Positions 51,057-59,805 of a stretch of DNA of 64,000 nt are shown one piece after another. Numbering within the stretch: the first letter of the stretch is position 1; each line of letters starts with the position of its first letter. Under the pieces are notes generated by a model that made no database searches, was not told the origin of the DNA, and worked only from the letters and a program-made list of their open reading frames with translations. This DNA is from Streptomyces sp. JH34 (lineage in GTDB: Bacteria > Actinomycetota > Actinomycetes > Streptomycetales > Streptomycetaceae): positions 1,674,001 to 1,738,000 of the forward strand of contig NZ_JAJSOO010000001.1 of NCBI RefSeq assembly GCF_029428875.1. The letters run 5' to 3'. The translations under genes were made by a program, and so were the position numbers.

Positions 51057-51323
51057 ATGCTGGACATCGAGGATGCTGCCGTTTTGGCCCAGAACTTTCT
51101 GGACCAGCAGGTCAGCCACGAAGGCATGACCTTCGCACTCGCCGAAGGGGAACGCGCCCGAGTGGGAGACCACTTCTATTTCGACTGCCAGTCAGCTGCC
51201 TGGCTCCGCGACGGAGACCCCCAGGACATGGCTGTCGGCACGGGCTACCTGCGCGTTGACGGAAGGACCGGAGAATGCCGACTACTGGGTGCGGTCGAGT
51301 CCGCAGAGCTCGACCTCTTCTGA
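51057..51323 (+). CDS. Small Imm35-like protein
   Basis: From the ATG at 51057 (TGAGGAC upstream) the protein has 88 residues. The pattern DIEDAAVLAQNFLDQQ, FYFDCQSAAWLRDGD and GYLRVDGRTGECRLLGA resembles immunity protein 35 (Imm35), a small protein that often neutralises a polymorphic toxin. No toxin is visible in the window, so it may be an orphan. It is followed 143 bases later by another small gene of unknown function. Confidence 0.6.
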   Translation: MLDIEDAAVLAQNFLDQQVSHEGMTFALAEGERARVGDHFYFDCQSAAWLRDGDPQDMAVGTGYLRVDGRTGECRLLGAVESAELDLF

Positions 51324-51466
51324 ACTGACGGGTCGAAGCACCGGCAGAGCGCCGCAGGCCACAGGTCGGTCACTTCGACCCAGCCCCTCGGAGCGGCTAC
51401 GACTCCAACGCCCACCGCGAGGTCGCTTTCTGCAGAGAACACCGCAACCCACGCCGAGGAGTGGTG

Positions 51467-51886
51467 ATGCCCCACTACCCCGACATGACCACCTACGTGT
51501 ACGACACATCGGACCAGGAAATGCTCAACGTCGGCTGGCTGGCGCCCGATCGTGCTTACCGCACCGGGATCGTGGACGACCGTGTGACAGATGCGCTGAA
51601 GGCCCTCAGCAGTGCCTACGACAACCAGATGCGCGGTGTCCACCACTGCGAGTTCTGCTCCACCGAACGGCCCGTCGTTGTTGGTGGTCCGGCCTTCGAC
51701 ACCCAGGTGTGGCTCGGCTCTGCCGAGATCCGGGCGCAGGACACCGACGGCACTGTCTATTCGGCCCCCAACCTCGTCATCCACTACATCACGGAGCACC
51801 GCTACTGCCCTCCCGTGGAGTTCTGCCGGGCGGTGGTCAGGACGGCTGGGATGGATGCCACCGACGAGCTGGCCCTGGCTGACTAG
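51467..51886 (+). CDS. Conserved-looking small protein (DUF7919-like)
   Basis: The 139-residue protein from the ATG at 51467 with GAGGAG five bases upstream reads DMTTYVYDTSDQEMLNVGWL, then RGVHHCEFC and VIHYITEHRYCPPVEFC. The combination of an N-terminal Y-x-Y segment, NVGWL and a CEFC pair is typical of a family of small actinobacterial proteins that I associate with DUF7919. It has no known function; similar proteins accompany immunity genes. The two CxxC-type Cys may bind zinc. Confidence 0.68.
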   Translation: MPHYPDMTTYVYDTSDQEMLNVGWLAPDRAYRTGIVDDRVTDALKALSSAYDNQMRGVHHCEFCSTERPVVVGGPAFDTQVWLGSAEIRAQDTDGTVYSAPNLVIHYITEHRYCPPVEFCRAVVRTAGMDATDELALAD

Positions 51887-51900
51887 TGTGATGCGCCAAA

Positions 51901-52400
51901 GGCGAATGTCCACTACGACGGATACGCCCAGAAGGTCGCCGCAGTCGTACAGCCGCTGGGCGGCGACGCCACCACCAAAACCCCCTCGGGGCAGGAGGGC
52001 GTCATCCTCATCATGGCCGCGATCGCGGTGCTGCTCACTCATGCTGATCACGTCGGCCGGCCTCGGCGTACTCGACTCCGTGGTCCTGGACACCCGGGAA
52101 CGCATCCACGACCTGGTCGTCTGCAAGGCGATCGGTATGACGCCGCGGCAGACCGTGAGCCTCGTGCTCGCCTCGGTGACCGCGATCGGCGTGGTCGGCG
52201 GGCTGATCGGCGTCCCTGCGGGGTACGCGCTGCACCACGTCGTCATGCCGGTGACGGGGCGTGCCGTACGCACCGGCCTGCCGTCGCTCCTCCTTGATGT
52301 GTACGGACCTGTGCAACTGCTCCTGCCGGGGCTCGGCGGGGTCGTGATCGCAGTGCTGGGCGCGCTGGTCCCAGCCGCCTTGGGCGGCCCGGGCCCGTGG
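51901..52400 (+). pseudogene. FtsX-type ABC permease remnant
   Basis: The last part of a MacB/FtsX permease is recognisable in two frames. First comes NVHYDGYAQKVAAVVQPLGG with VILIMAAIAVLL, then, after a shift near 52035, LITSAGLGVLDSVVLDTRER, GMTPRQTVSLVLASVTAIGV and VPAGYALHHVVMPV. A final helix (LLLPGLGGVVIAVLGALVPA) follows, then random sequence. The N-terminal half is missing and the frame is broken, so it is not functional. It is the residue of an exporter operon. Confidence 0.78.
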
Positions 52401-52483
52401 GATCGGGCCGCCCTTACGGGCACGCGCACCGGCAGGTGCGTAGGGCCGGGCACGCGCGTGCCCGGCCCATCCGTCGTCGCGTG

Positions 52484-52876
52484 TCAGGAAACGGGGAACC
52501 AGGCCGAGAGGCGCTTGGCGATGACCGGGACATCGATGTGGTCCTGCGCGACGTCCTCGACGAACGGTCCGGCAGTGGAGACGGGTGGCGGGGCGATACG
52601 AGCGCTGACGCCGTTGAGCCGCAGGAAGACACGCATGGCGAGCCAGGCGGTGCGCTTGTTACCGTCGATCAACGCGTGATTGCGGGCCACGGAGTGCAGC
52701 AGTGCCGCCGCCTTCTCGTGCAGTGCGGGATAAAGCTCGGCCCCGAACACGTTGGTCCGGGGCCGTTCGATCGCAGACACCAGAAGCCCCATGTCACGCA
52801 CGCTGTGCTCCGTGCCGTTGACCTTACGAGCGATGGCGAGGATCTCGTCGATCTGGATGTAGCGCACCTCGGTCAC
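52484..52876 (-). CDS. Doc/Fic-type toxin
   Basis: The 130-residue protein has the Fic motif of Doc toxins: H-A-L-I-D-G-N-K-R (His67 to Arg75). The rest fits Doc (TEVRYIQIDEILAIARKV, then LHEKAAALLHSVARN). Doc phosphorylates EF-Tu and stops translation; Fic-type proteins AMPylate. The GTG at 52876 overlaps the stop of the antitoxin gene (GTGA), so the toxin is made only by coupling to the antitoxin. Both together form a type II toxin-antitoxin module. The toxin looks complete. Confidence 0.93.
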   Translation of the reverse strand: MTEVRYIQIDEILAIARKVNGTEHSVRDMGLLVSAIERPRTNVFGAELYPALHEKAAALLHSVARNHALIDGNKRTAWLAMRVFLRLNGVSARIAPPPVSTAGPFVEDVAQDHIDVPVIAKRLSAWFPVS

Positions 52877-53067
52877 TTCAGGTAGTCCAAGATCTCCGCA
52901 TCGCTGTCCATCAGCTCGGCCAGCACGTCATCGACCTTCAGCTCGGCCCGGGCCTGGGCGTCACGAATGGCCTCAATCACAAGCTCCTGCTTGCTGCGGC
53001 GCTCCCGACGAGCACGCTCGGTGAGCTTGGCGTCAAGGTCGTCGGGGAGCCGGAGTGTCATCGCCAT
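52873..53067 (-). CDS. Ribbon-helix-helix antitoxin of the Doc module
   Basis: From the ATG at 53067 the protein has 64 residues: an N-terminal MetJ/Arc-type ribbon-helix-helix (MTLRLPDDLDAKLTERARRE, then RRSKQELVIEAIRDA) and an acidic C-terminal tail that would bind the toxin (ELKVDDVLAELMDSDAEILD). It precedes the doc gene on the same strand and overlaps it. The palindrome at 53076-53092, immediately upstream, is its probable operator. Longer frames upstream lack a ribosome site. Confidence 0.92.
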   Translation of the reverse strand: MAMTLRLPDDLDAKLTERARRERRSKQELVIEAIRDAQARAELKVDDVLAELMDSDAEILDYLK

Positions 53068-53075
53068 ACAGCGAT

Positions 53076-53092
53076 GATACCAAGCTGGTATC
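53076..53092. promoter_or_regulatory. Operator of the Doc toxin-antitoxin module
   Basis: GATACCA-AGC-TGGTATC is a perfect 7-base inverted repeat with a 3-base spacer, eight bases upstream of the antitoxin ATG. RHH antitoxins bind such sites to repress their own operon. Confidence 0.85.
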
Positions 53093-53251
53093 TGTGCGGC
53101 GAGGTGACAACAGCCACTCGAGATCATGGACCGCGAAGCCACCCTGTGACGCCCCGGACGGGCCGCACACGGCAGCTCGCGCCGCCGCCGAGGAGGGGCA
53201 GCAGGATGCCCGTGCGAGGCGAGCGACCCACCCAATCCGCGAAACCGCAGG

Positions 53252-54595
53252 TCAGTCGTCCTTCTTCACGGGCTCAAGAATCGCCACGCACTCCACGTGA
53301 TGCGTCATCGGGAACAGGTCGAACGCCCGCAGCGTCCGCACCCGGTACCCCCCATCCCGGAAGTACGCGATGTCCCGGGCCAGCGCCGCCGGGTCGCAGG
53401 CCACGTACGCGATGCGGCGGGCGCCGAGGGCGACGAGCTGCTTCACCGTGGCCTTGCCGGCGCCCGCGCGCGGCGGGTCCAGGACGATCAGGTCGCACTC
53501 GGTGATGCCCGTGCGCGGCAGGACCTGGTCGACCTTGCCGTGCTCGATGCGGACCCGGTCCAGGTCCTTCAGGTTGTGACGGGCGTCCTCGACCGCGCGC
53601 TTGCCGGACTCGATGCCCAGCACCGCGCCCTTCTCGCCGATCCGCTGCCCGATGGCGCCCGCGAACAGGCCCACACCGCAGTACAGGTCGAGCGCGGTGT
53701 CGTTCTTGCGGGGCAGCAGCCCCTGCATGACCGCGCGGACCAGGGTGTCCGCCGCCTGCGGGTGCACCTGCCAGAAGCCGCCCGAGCCGACCCGGTACGT
53801 ACGGTCGTCGGCGCGCTCGCGCACGAAGGCGCGGCCGTGGACGCGGTGGACACCGCCGTCCTTCTCGTCGACGCGCATCACGGAGACGGGCTTGTCCAGC
53901 TCGACCAGCGGCAGCCGGCCACCCTCACGCGGGGTCAGGATGACCTGGCGGTCGTGGGAGCCGGTGGCGGAGATGGCCTCCACCGTGGCCATCTGCGGCC
54001 AGTCCTGCTTCTCGATGCCGAGCTCGGAGACGCCGGGGGCGGCGATCAGGCAGTGGTCGATCGGCTGGACCTCGTGCGAGCGGTGCTTGCGCAGTCCCAC
54101 CAGGCCGTCCTGGTCGACGGCGTACTGGACGCGCGTGCGCCAGGCCGGGACCTCGCCCGGCGGGAGCTTGTCGCCCTCGGCAGGCATGACCGTGCCGTCC
54201 CAGTTGGCCTCCTCGGGCGTGAGGCCCGCGAGGCGCTGGAGCTGCTCGGCGATCACCTCGCCCTTGAGGCGGCGCTGCGCGCCCGGCTTCGCGTGCTGCC
54301 AGTCGCAGCCGCCGCACTTGCCGGGGCCTGCGTACGGGCAGGGGGCCTCGACGCGGTCCTTGGACGCCTCGACGACCGTGACCGCGTCGGCGCGCAGGAA
54401 GCGCGAGTCGGTGTCGCCCTCGGTTACCCGGGCGACGACCTTCTCACCGGGGAGGGTGTGGCGCACGAAGAGCACCTGGCCCTCGGACGTGCGGGCGATG
54501 CAGTGGCCGCCGTGGGCCACGGGGCCGACCTCGACCTCGTACTCCTGGCCGATCAGCGACTCCCCGGCCTGCGACGACGTGGATTCGTTCTGCAT
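53252..54595 (-). CDS. TRAM-domain class I SAM RNA m5U methyltransferase (RumA/RlmD-like)
   Basis: From the ATG at 54595 the protein has 447 residues. It starts with a TRAM domain (about 15-75: LIGQEYEVEVGPVAHGGHCI), then a Cys cluster typical of the [4Fe-4S] site (CPYAGPGKCGGCDWQH), and a methyltransferase domain (DLYCGVGLFAGAIGQRIGEK; the Asp-Pro-Pro-Arg segment LDPPRAGAGKATVKQ; the catalytic Cys in YVACDPAALARDIAYF). These enzymes make 5-methyluridine in rRNA or tRNA. The APC permease gene lies upstream on the same strand, 133 bases away. Confidence 0.93.
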   Translation of the reverse strand: MQNESTSSQAGESLIGQEYEVEVGPVAHGGHCIARTSEGQVLFVRHTLPGEKVVARVTEGDTDSRFLRADAVTVVEASKDRVEAPCPYAGPGKCGGCDWQHAKPGAQRRLKGEVIAEQLQRLAGLTPEEANWDGTVMPAEGDKLPPGEVPAWRTRVQYAVDQDGLVGLRKHRSHEVQPIDHCLIAAPGVSELGIEKQDWPQMATVEAISATGSHDRQVILTPREGGRLPLVELDKPVSVMRVDEKDGGVHRVHGRAFVRERADDRTYRVGSGGFWQVHPQAADTLVRAVMQGLLPRKNDTALDLYCGVGLFAGAIGQRIGEKGAVLGIESGKRAVEDARHNLKDLDRVRIEHGKVDQVLPRTGITECDLIVLDPPRAGAGKATVKQLVALGARRIAYVACDPAALARDIAYFRDGGYRVRTLRAFDLFPMTHHVECVAILEPVKKDD

Positions 54596-54728
54596 GAGGG
54601 GGTGGCTCCAGAGATCGGGATGAGAGAGAAGAGGAGGAAGCCGGAACGGAAGACGGGAAACGGCCGGACAACAGCCCACCAGTCTACGTGGGCGGAAGCC
54701 GGCCGTTCACCACAGGCGGAGTGCGGGG

Positions 54729-56780
54729 TCAGCCCTTCTGGCCGGGTTCCTTGGGCTGCCGCCGTTCCACGGGGCCGCGGCGGACCGAGCCCGGCGCGAT
54801 CCAGTCCGCGCGCCTCCTGGCCCGGTGCTTCGCGGCCTCGGACGACTCCAGCTGGTACGGCACCGAGGTGACCATCACACCCGGTGTGAACAGCAGCCGG
54901 CCCTTCAGCCGCAGCGCGCTCTGGTTGTGCAGCAGGTGCTCGTACCAGTGGCCGACGACGTACTCCGGGATGTAGACGCTGATCACATCGCGCGGCCGGT
55001 CCTTGCGGAGGCTCTTGACGTAGTCGATGACCGGCCGGGTCACCTCGCGGTAGGGCGAGTCGAGGACCTTCAGCGGGATGTCGATGCCGCGACGTTCCCA
55101 GTCCTCCCTGAGTGCCTTCGTCTCCGCCTGGTCGACGCTGATGGAGAGGGCCTCCAGCTGGTCGGAACGCACCAGCTTGGCGTACGCGAGGGCGCGCAGT
55201 GTGGGCCGGTGGAGCTTGGAGACCAGGACGATCGAGTGGACGCGCGAGGGGCGGATGCTGTCGTCGGACCGGGTCTCCGGGGCGGCGATCTCCTCGGCGA
55301 CCCGGTCGTAGTGCTTGCGGATCGCGGTCATCGTGCCGAAGAAGATGACCATGCCGAGCAGCGCGACCCAGGCGCCGTGGGTGAACTTGGTGGCGAGCAC
55401 GACGACCAGGACGAGACCGGTGAAGAACGCGCCGAAGGTGTTGATCGCCCGGGAGTGGATCATGTGGCGCCGCGCCGCGGGATCCTTCTCGGTGCGCAGA
55501 TGACGGTTCCAGTGCCGCACCATGCCGGTCTGGCTGAGCGTGAAGGAGACGAACACGCCCACGATGTAGAGCTGGATCAGCCGGGTCGAGTCCGCACCGT
55601 AGATCCAGACGAGCAGGATCGCGGCCCCGGCGAGCAGCACGATGCCGTTGGAGAAGGCCAGCCGGTCGCCGCGGGTGTGCAGCTGGCGCGGCAGGTAGCG
55701 GTCCTGGGCGAGGATCGAGCCGAGCAGCGGGAAGCCGTTGTACGCCGTGTTCGCGGCGAGGAAGAGCACGAGCGCGGTGGCCGCGGCGAGGAAGACGAAG
55801 AGGAACGTGCCCTCGCCGAAGACGGCTGCGGCGACCTGTGAGATCACCGGGTCCTGGGTGAAGCTCGCGCCGACCGGGGAACCGTTGTGGATGAGGTCCT
55901 TCGCCGGGTTCTCGGCCATCTTCACGTCGGTGGCCATGGCGAGGCCGATGATGCCGCAGAACATCGTGACGGCGAGCAGGCCCATCGCCGCGAGCGTGGT
56001 CGCGGCGTTCTTGCTCTTCGGCTTGCGGAAGGCGGGGACGCCGTTGCTGATCGCCTCGACGCCCGTGAGGGCCGCGCAGCCGGAGGAGAAGGCGCGCAGC
56101 AGCAGGAAGACGAGCGCGAAACCCGCCAGCCCCTGGTGCTCGGGCTTGATCTCGTAGTCCGAGGTGGGCGCGTGCATGGTGTCCCCGAGGGCGAGTCCCC
56201 TGAACGCCCCCCAGAGGATCATCGCGAAGACGCCGGCCACGAACAGGTACGTCGGGATGGCGAAGAGCTTGCCCGACTCCTTCACGCCGCGCAGGTTCAT
56301 CAGCGTGAGCAGCACGATGGCCCCGATGGCGCAGACCGTCTTGTGCTCGACGACGAAGGGGATCGCGGATCCGAGGTTCTCGACGCCCGAGGCGATCGAC
56401 ACCGCCACGGTGAGGACGTAGTCGACGAGGAGCGCGCTGGCTACGGTCAGGCCGGCCTTCGGGCCGAGGTTGGTGGTGGCGACCTCGTAGTCGCCGCCAC
56501 CGCTCGGGTAGGCGCGTACGTTCTGCCGGTACGAGGCGACGACGGTGAACATCAGGACCACGACCGCGACCGCGATCCAGGGGCTGAAGTGGTACGCCGA
56601 CACGCCCGCGATGGACAGCACGAGGAGGACTTCTCCTGGTGCGTACGCAACGGAGGACAGGGGGTCGGATGCGAAGACGGGGAGCGCGATGCGCTTGGGG
56701 AGGAGCGTCTCCCCCAGCTTGTCGCTGCGCAGCGCCCGGCCGATCAGGATCCGTTTGGGCACGTCGGTCAGTTTGGACAC
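54729..56780 (-). CDS. KimA-like APC permease (probable K+ importer)
   Basis: From the GTG at 56780 the protein has 683 residues. It has about 12 membrane helices with the KUP/KimA-like opening (LPKRIALPVFASDPLSSVAY) and conserved GGGDYEVATTNLG, then a C-terminal cytoplasmic domain of about 200 residues (VHSIVLVSKLHRPTLRALAY and on) resembling Usp-like modules. KimA-type proteins are proton-coupled potassium importers and in Bacillus are controlled by c-di-AMP. Two TrkA-type subunits are encoded divergently, 345 bases away, and KdpE/KdpD follow. Potassium is therefore the most likely substrate; generic amino-acid transport cannot be excluded by sequence alone. Confidence 0.85.
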   Translation of the reverse strand: MSKLTDVPKRILIGRALRSDKLGETLLPKRIALPVFASDPLSSVAYAPGEVLLVLSIAGVSAYHFSPWIAVAVVVLMFTVVASYRQNVRAYPSGGGDYEVATTNLGPKAGLTVASALLVDYVLTVAVSIASGVENLGSAIPFVVEHKTVCAIGAIVLLTLMNLRGVKESGKLFAIPTYLFVAGVFAMILWGAFRGLALGDTMHAPTSDYEIKPEHQGLAGFALVFLLLRAFSSGCAALTGVEAISNGVPAFRKPKSKNAATTLAAMGLLAVTMFCGIIGLAMATDVKMAENPAKDLIHNGSPVGASFTQDPVISQVAAAVFGEGTFLFVFLAAATALVLFLAANTAYNGFPLLGSILAQDRYLPRQLHTRGDRLAFSNGIVLLAGAAILLVWIYGADSTRLIQLYIVGVFVSFTLSQTGMVRHWNRHLRTEKDPAARRHMIHSRAINTFGAFFTGLVLVVVLATKFTHGAWVALLGMVIFFGTMTAIRKHYDRVAEEIAAPETRSDDSIRPSRVHSIVLVSKLHRPTLRALAYAKLVRSDQLEALSISVDQAETKALREDWERRGIDIPLKVLDSPYREVTRPVIDYVKSLRKDRPRDVISVYIPEYVVGHWYEHLLHNQSALRLKGRLLFTPGVMVTSVPYQLESSEAAKHRARRRADWIAPGSVRRGPVERRQPKEPGQKG

Positions 56781-57125
56781 GGTGAGGATCGTAAGCGCTG
56801 CCGGGACACGCCGCCGAGGCACCACCCCCTCGGCACCCCGAAAACCTTCATAATTACCCGCCCTCACCGCAGAAGTCCATGGAATCCTTAACGAAATCCT
56901 TGCGGTGCGGAGGTCCCCGGAGCTCCGGGCCGGTCCCGCTTTTGCTCATCGGCCCGCAGCGTACGCACACTCGGATGAGGCGGCACGGACGTCGCCGCAT
57001 AAGCTCATCCACGGGCAACGCCGAAGGTGGTTGCCCCATTGTTTGCCCCGCAAGCTGAGAGAGAAGTGTGAGCAGGGTGTTTTCGCAGGTCATCCGGACG
57101 ACCAGGACGGCGAGGTAGGCGCGAG
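56781..57125. other. Divergent region between the permease and TrkA genes
   Basis: This 345-base gap holds the promoters for the KimA-like permease and the two TrkA genes. It is AT-richer around 56855-56905. I looked for a ydaO-type c-di-AMP riboswitch and did not see its conserved elements. No ORF is supported. Confidence 0.5.
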
Positions 57126-57794
57126 GTGCACATCGTCATCATGGGCTGCGGGCGCGTCGGAGCCGCTCTCGCGCAGACCCTGGAGCAGCAGGGGCACACG
57201 GTCGCCGTGATCGACCAGGACCCCACGGCGTTCCGTCGCCTCGGTTCCGGCTTCGGCGGCCGTCGTGTCAGCGGGGTCGGTTTCGACCAGGACACCCTGC
57301 GTGAGGCGGGGATCGAGGAGGCCGGGGCGTTCGCGGCGGTCAGCAGCGGCGACAACTCCAACATCATCGCCGCCCGGGTGGCCCGCGAGATGTTCGGCAT
57401 CGAGAACGTCGCGGCGCGCATCTACGACCCGCGGCGCGCCGAGGTCTACCAGCGGCTGGGCATCCCCACCGTCGCCACCGTCCGGTGGACGGCGGACCAG
57501 ATGCTGCGGCGTCTGCTGCCGTCGGGCGCGGAGCCGCTGTGGCGCGACCCGAGCGGTGGTGTGCAGCTCGCCGAGGTGCACACCACACCGGCCTGGATCG
57601 GGCACAAGATCAGCACCCTGCAGGAGGAGACCGGCGTCCGCGTCGCCTTCCTCACCCGGTTGGGTGAGGCCATACTGCCCACGTCGCAGACGGTTCTGCA
57701 GGAGGGCGACCTCGTTCACGTGATGATGCGTACGGACGAGATCGCGAAGGTCGAGGAGGCCTTCGCCGAAGGTCCCGAGGAGGGCGGTCACTGA
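57126..57794 (+). CDS. ceoB: TrkA-type K+ channel/transporter regulatory subunit (CeoB)
   Basis: The 222-residue protein is a TrkA/KTN protein with an NAD-binding Rossmann fold (MHIVIMGCGRVGAALAQTLE, then VIDQDPTAF) and a C-terminal TrkA_C domain (AEVHTTPAWIGHKISTLQEE). Such subunits gate potassium transporters in response to NAD(H) or ATP. In mycobacteria ceoB and ceoC (TrkA pair) are adjacent, as here. Its stop overlaps the ATG of the second subunit (TGATG), so they are co-translated. The start is a GTG. Confidence 0.93.
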   Translation: MHIVIMGCGRVGAALAQTLEQQGHTVAVIDQDPTAFRRLGSGFGGRRVSGVGFDQDTLREAGIEEAGAFAAVSSGDNSNIIAARVAREMFGIENVAARIYDPRRAEVYQRLGIPTVATVRWTADQMLRRLLPSGAEPLWRDPSGGVQLAEVHTTPAWIGHKISTLQEETGVRVAFLTRLGEAILPTSQTVLQEGDLVHVMMRTDEIAKVEEAFAEGPEEGGH

Positions 57795-58471
57795 TGCGCG
57801 TCGCGATTGCCGGGGCCGGTGCGGTGGGCCGTTCCATCGCGGCAGAGCTCCTGGAGAACGGGCACGAGGTACTGCTGATCGACAAGGCTCCGACCGCCAT
57901 CTCGGTGGAGCGCGTGCCGATGGCCGAGTGGCTCCTGGCGGACGCCTGCGAGATCACGTCGCTCGACGAGGCGGCGCTCCAGCGGTGCAACGTCGTGATC
58001 GCCTCGACCGGTGACGACAAGGTCAACCTGGTCGTCTCGCTGCTCGCGAAGACCGAGTACGGCGTGCCGAGGGTCGTGGCCCGGGTGAACAACCCGAAGA
58101 ACGAGTGGCTGTTCAACGAGTCCTGGGGCGTCGACGTCGCGGTCTCCACCCCGCGTCTGATGTCGGCGCTGGTCGAGGAGGCGGTGAGCGTCGGTGATCT
58201 GGTCCGGCTGCTGCGCTTCAGCCACGGCGACGCCAACCTGGTCGAGCTGACACTGCCCCCGGAGTCGGCGCTGGCCGGCATCCGGGTGGGTGACGTGGAC
58301 TGGCCGGAGGACACCTCGCTCGTCACGATCATCCGCGGCACGCGGGTGCTGACACCCAGCCCCGAGGAGACCCTGGAGGCGGGCGACGAGCTGTTGTTCG
58401 TGGCCGCCCAGGCGCGCGAGGAGCAGTTGGAGGACCTGTTGTCGGTCCGCCGCGAGCCCGCCGAGGACTGA
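57794..58471 (+). CDS. ceoC: TrkA-type K+ regulatory subunit (CeoC)
   Basis: The 225-residue protein repeats the architecture of its upstream partner: Rossmann motif (MRVAIAGAGAVGRSIAAELL), STGDDKVNLVVSLLAKTEYG and a TrkA_C domain (NLVELTLPPESALAGIRVGD). It probably forms a heteromer with the first subunit on a potassium permease, most likely the divergent KimA-like protein. The unit ends at a 21-bp bidirectional terminator. Confidence 0.93.
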   Translation: MRVAIAGAGAVGRSIAAELLENGHEVLLIDKAPTAISVERVPMAEWLLADACEITSLDEAALQRCNVVIASTGDDKVNLVVSLLAKTEYGVPRVVARVNNPKNEWLFNESWGVDVAVSTPRLMSALVEEAVSVGDLVRLLRFSHGDANLVELTLPPESALAGIRVGDVDWPEDTSLVTIIRGTRVLTPSPEETLEAGDELLFVAAQAREEQLEDLLSVRREPAED

Positions 58472-58484
58472 GCGGGCGGTACAT

Positions 58485-58527
58485 GCGTGTGGGGCCCGGA
58501 CCGTGGCACGGTCCGGGCCCCACACGC
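58485..58527. terminator. Strong bidirectional terminator
   Basis: A perfect 21-base inverted repeat (58485-58505 with 58507-58527) around one central base lies between the convergent ceoC and DUF3159 genes. It is one of the longest hairpins of the window. Confidence 0.95.
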
Positions 58528-58544
58528 GTGTACGTCGTCGTGCG

Positions 58545-59315
58545 TCAGAACTCGGAGTTGCGGGCCTCCGCGGCGCCGGCGCTCCGCTCCGCCTCACGTG
58601 CCTTCTCGGCCTGCTCCTCCGCCTCCATCTCGGCGAAGACGTCGATTGGCGGCGGCGCCTTGGCCAGGAAGACCCAGGTCAGGTAGACCGCGAGCAGGAA
58701 CGGCGGGATCTTCAGCGCGACCAGGACCCAGCCGAGCTGGGTGGTGTCGGCCCACCAGTACAGGGGGAAGAGGATCGCGCACTTGGCGAGGAGGATCAGC
58801 CCCCACGCGTAGCTGGCCTTGGCGTACGCCTTCTTGCGGCCGGGGTTCCTGGTGCGCCAGGAGAGGTTCTCCTTGAAGACCGGTCCGAGGATGAGGCCGA
58901 TCAGCGGCACACCCGCGAGGGTCGTGACCAGGTACGCGAGGGCGAGGCCGAGCGTGTAGAGCATGCCCGGCAGGTAGAAGGCCTTCGCGGTGCCCGTCAT
59001 CTTCGCGAAGAGCACACCGAAGGCCACGCCGAAGACGCCGCCGAAGGCGTGCTTGACGGTGTCCTTGCGGAGCAGCCGGACGACGACGAGGAGCAAGGAG
59101 ATGGCCAGCGCGGCGACCGCCGAGGCCGTCAGGTCCTTGTTGATGGTGAAGACGGTGACGAAGAGCAGCCCGGGAAGGACTGTCTCCACCATGCCGCGCA
59201 CGCCGCCGAAGGCCTCGAAGAGCGCGGCTTCCGTGACCGCCTTCGCGTCGGCGTCCTGCTGGTCGGTGCGGTGGGGCTGGTCCGTATCGGACGTCGGCTT
59301 GTCGAGAGACGTCAC
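58545..59315 (-). CDS. DUF3159 membrane protein
   Basis: The 256-residue protein has five to six hydrophobic segments and the DUF3159 pattern (AALFEAFGGVRGMVETVLPG, then VVRLLRKDTVKHAFGG, NPGRKKAYAKASYAWGLI). The N- and C-terminal ends are charged and cytoplasmic. DUF3159 is widespread in actinobacteria, usually next to an OB-fold protein and near the TrkA genes, as here. Its role is unknown. It follows the OB-fold gene with a 3-base gap and is probably co-transcribed. Confidence 0.93.
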   Translation of the reverse strand: MTSLDKPTSDTDQPHRTDQQDADAKAVTEAALFEAFGGVRGMVETVLPGLLFVTVFTINKDLTASAVAALAISLLLVVVRLLRKDTVKHAFGGVFGVAFGVLFAKMTGTAKAFYLPGMLYTLGLALAYLVTTLAGVPLIGLILGPVFKENLSWRTRNPGRKKAYAKASYAWGLILLAKCAILFPLYWWADTTQLGWVLVALKIPPFLLAVYLTWVFLAKAPPPIDVFAEMEAEEQAEKAREAERSAGAAEARNSEF

Positions 59316-59318
59316 CGG

Positions 59319-59735
59319 CTACTCCTTGCCGAGTGGTCGGAGTTCGTATTTGGGGTTGAACAGCACCCGGCGACCGTGGCTCATGGCCACGCGGCCCGAC
59401 GCGATGAGCTTGCGCCCCGGCTCGATGCCGACGATGGAACGCCGGCCGAGCCAGACCACGTCGAGCGGTGCGGTGCCGTCGAAGAGCTCCGCCTCCAGGG
59501 CGGGCACTCCGGCCCGCGGACGCAGGGTGACGGTCCGCAAGGTACCAGTGACCTTGACGATCTGGCGGTCCGTGCACTCGGAGATGCGCGTGCAGCCCGA
59601 CGCGTGCGTGTCCTCCCGCAGCTCCTCGGACTCGAGGTCCTCCTGGGAGCTGGCCAGCCGGTCGAGCATGCGGCGGAAGCGGCCGGACGGCTTTGCCGCC
59701 CTGCCGGGCTTCTCGAATCGGGGAACAGCGCTCAT
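59319..59735 (-). CDS. OB-fold nucleic-acid-binding domain protein
   Basis: The 138-residue protein has a helical N-terminus (PSGRFRRMLDRLASSQEDLE) and a C-terminal OB-fold (IVKVTGTLRTVTLRPRAGVP, then LEAELFDGTAPLDVVWLGRR, SIVGIEPGRKLIASGRVA). Proteins of this kind are paired with DUF3159 in actinobacteria; nucleic-acid binding is inferred from the fold. It lies immediately upstream of the DUF3159 gene. Confidence 0.92.
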   Translation of the reverse strand: MSAVPRFEKPGRAAKPSGRFRRMLDRLASSQEDLESEELREDTHASGCTRISECTDRQIVKVTGTLRTVTLRPRAGVPALEAELFDGTAPLDVVWLGRRSIVGIEPGRKLIASGRVAMSHGRRVLFNPKYELRPLGKE

Positions 59736-59780
59736 ACCCGAAGGGTACCGGTCTCCTGTGGTAGGGACGGGCCCGGACAG

Positions 59781-59800
59781 CCTCACTCGGACGAGTGAGG
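59781..59800 (-). terminator. Hairpin after kdpE
   Basis: CCTCACTCG (59781-59789) pairs with CGAGTGAGG (59792-59800), a few bases after the kdpE stop on the transcribed strand. Confidence 0.7.
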
Positions 59801-59805
59801 CGCGA

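Noticed and set aside
56781-57125. c-di-AMP (ydaO-type) riboswitch before the KimA-like gene
   Set aside because: The conserved ydaO elements could not be found on either strand by eye; a covariance search would be needed to be certain.
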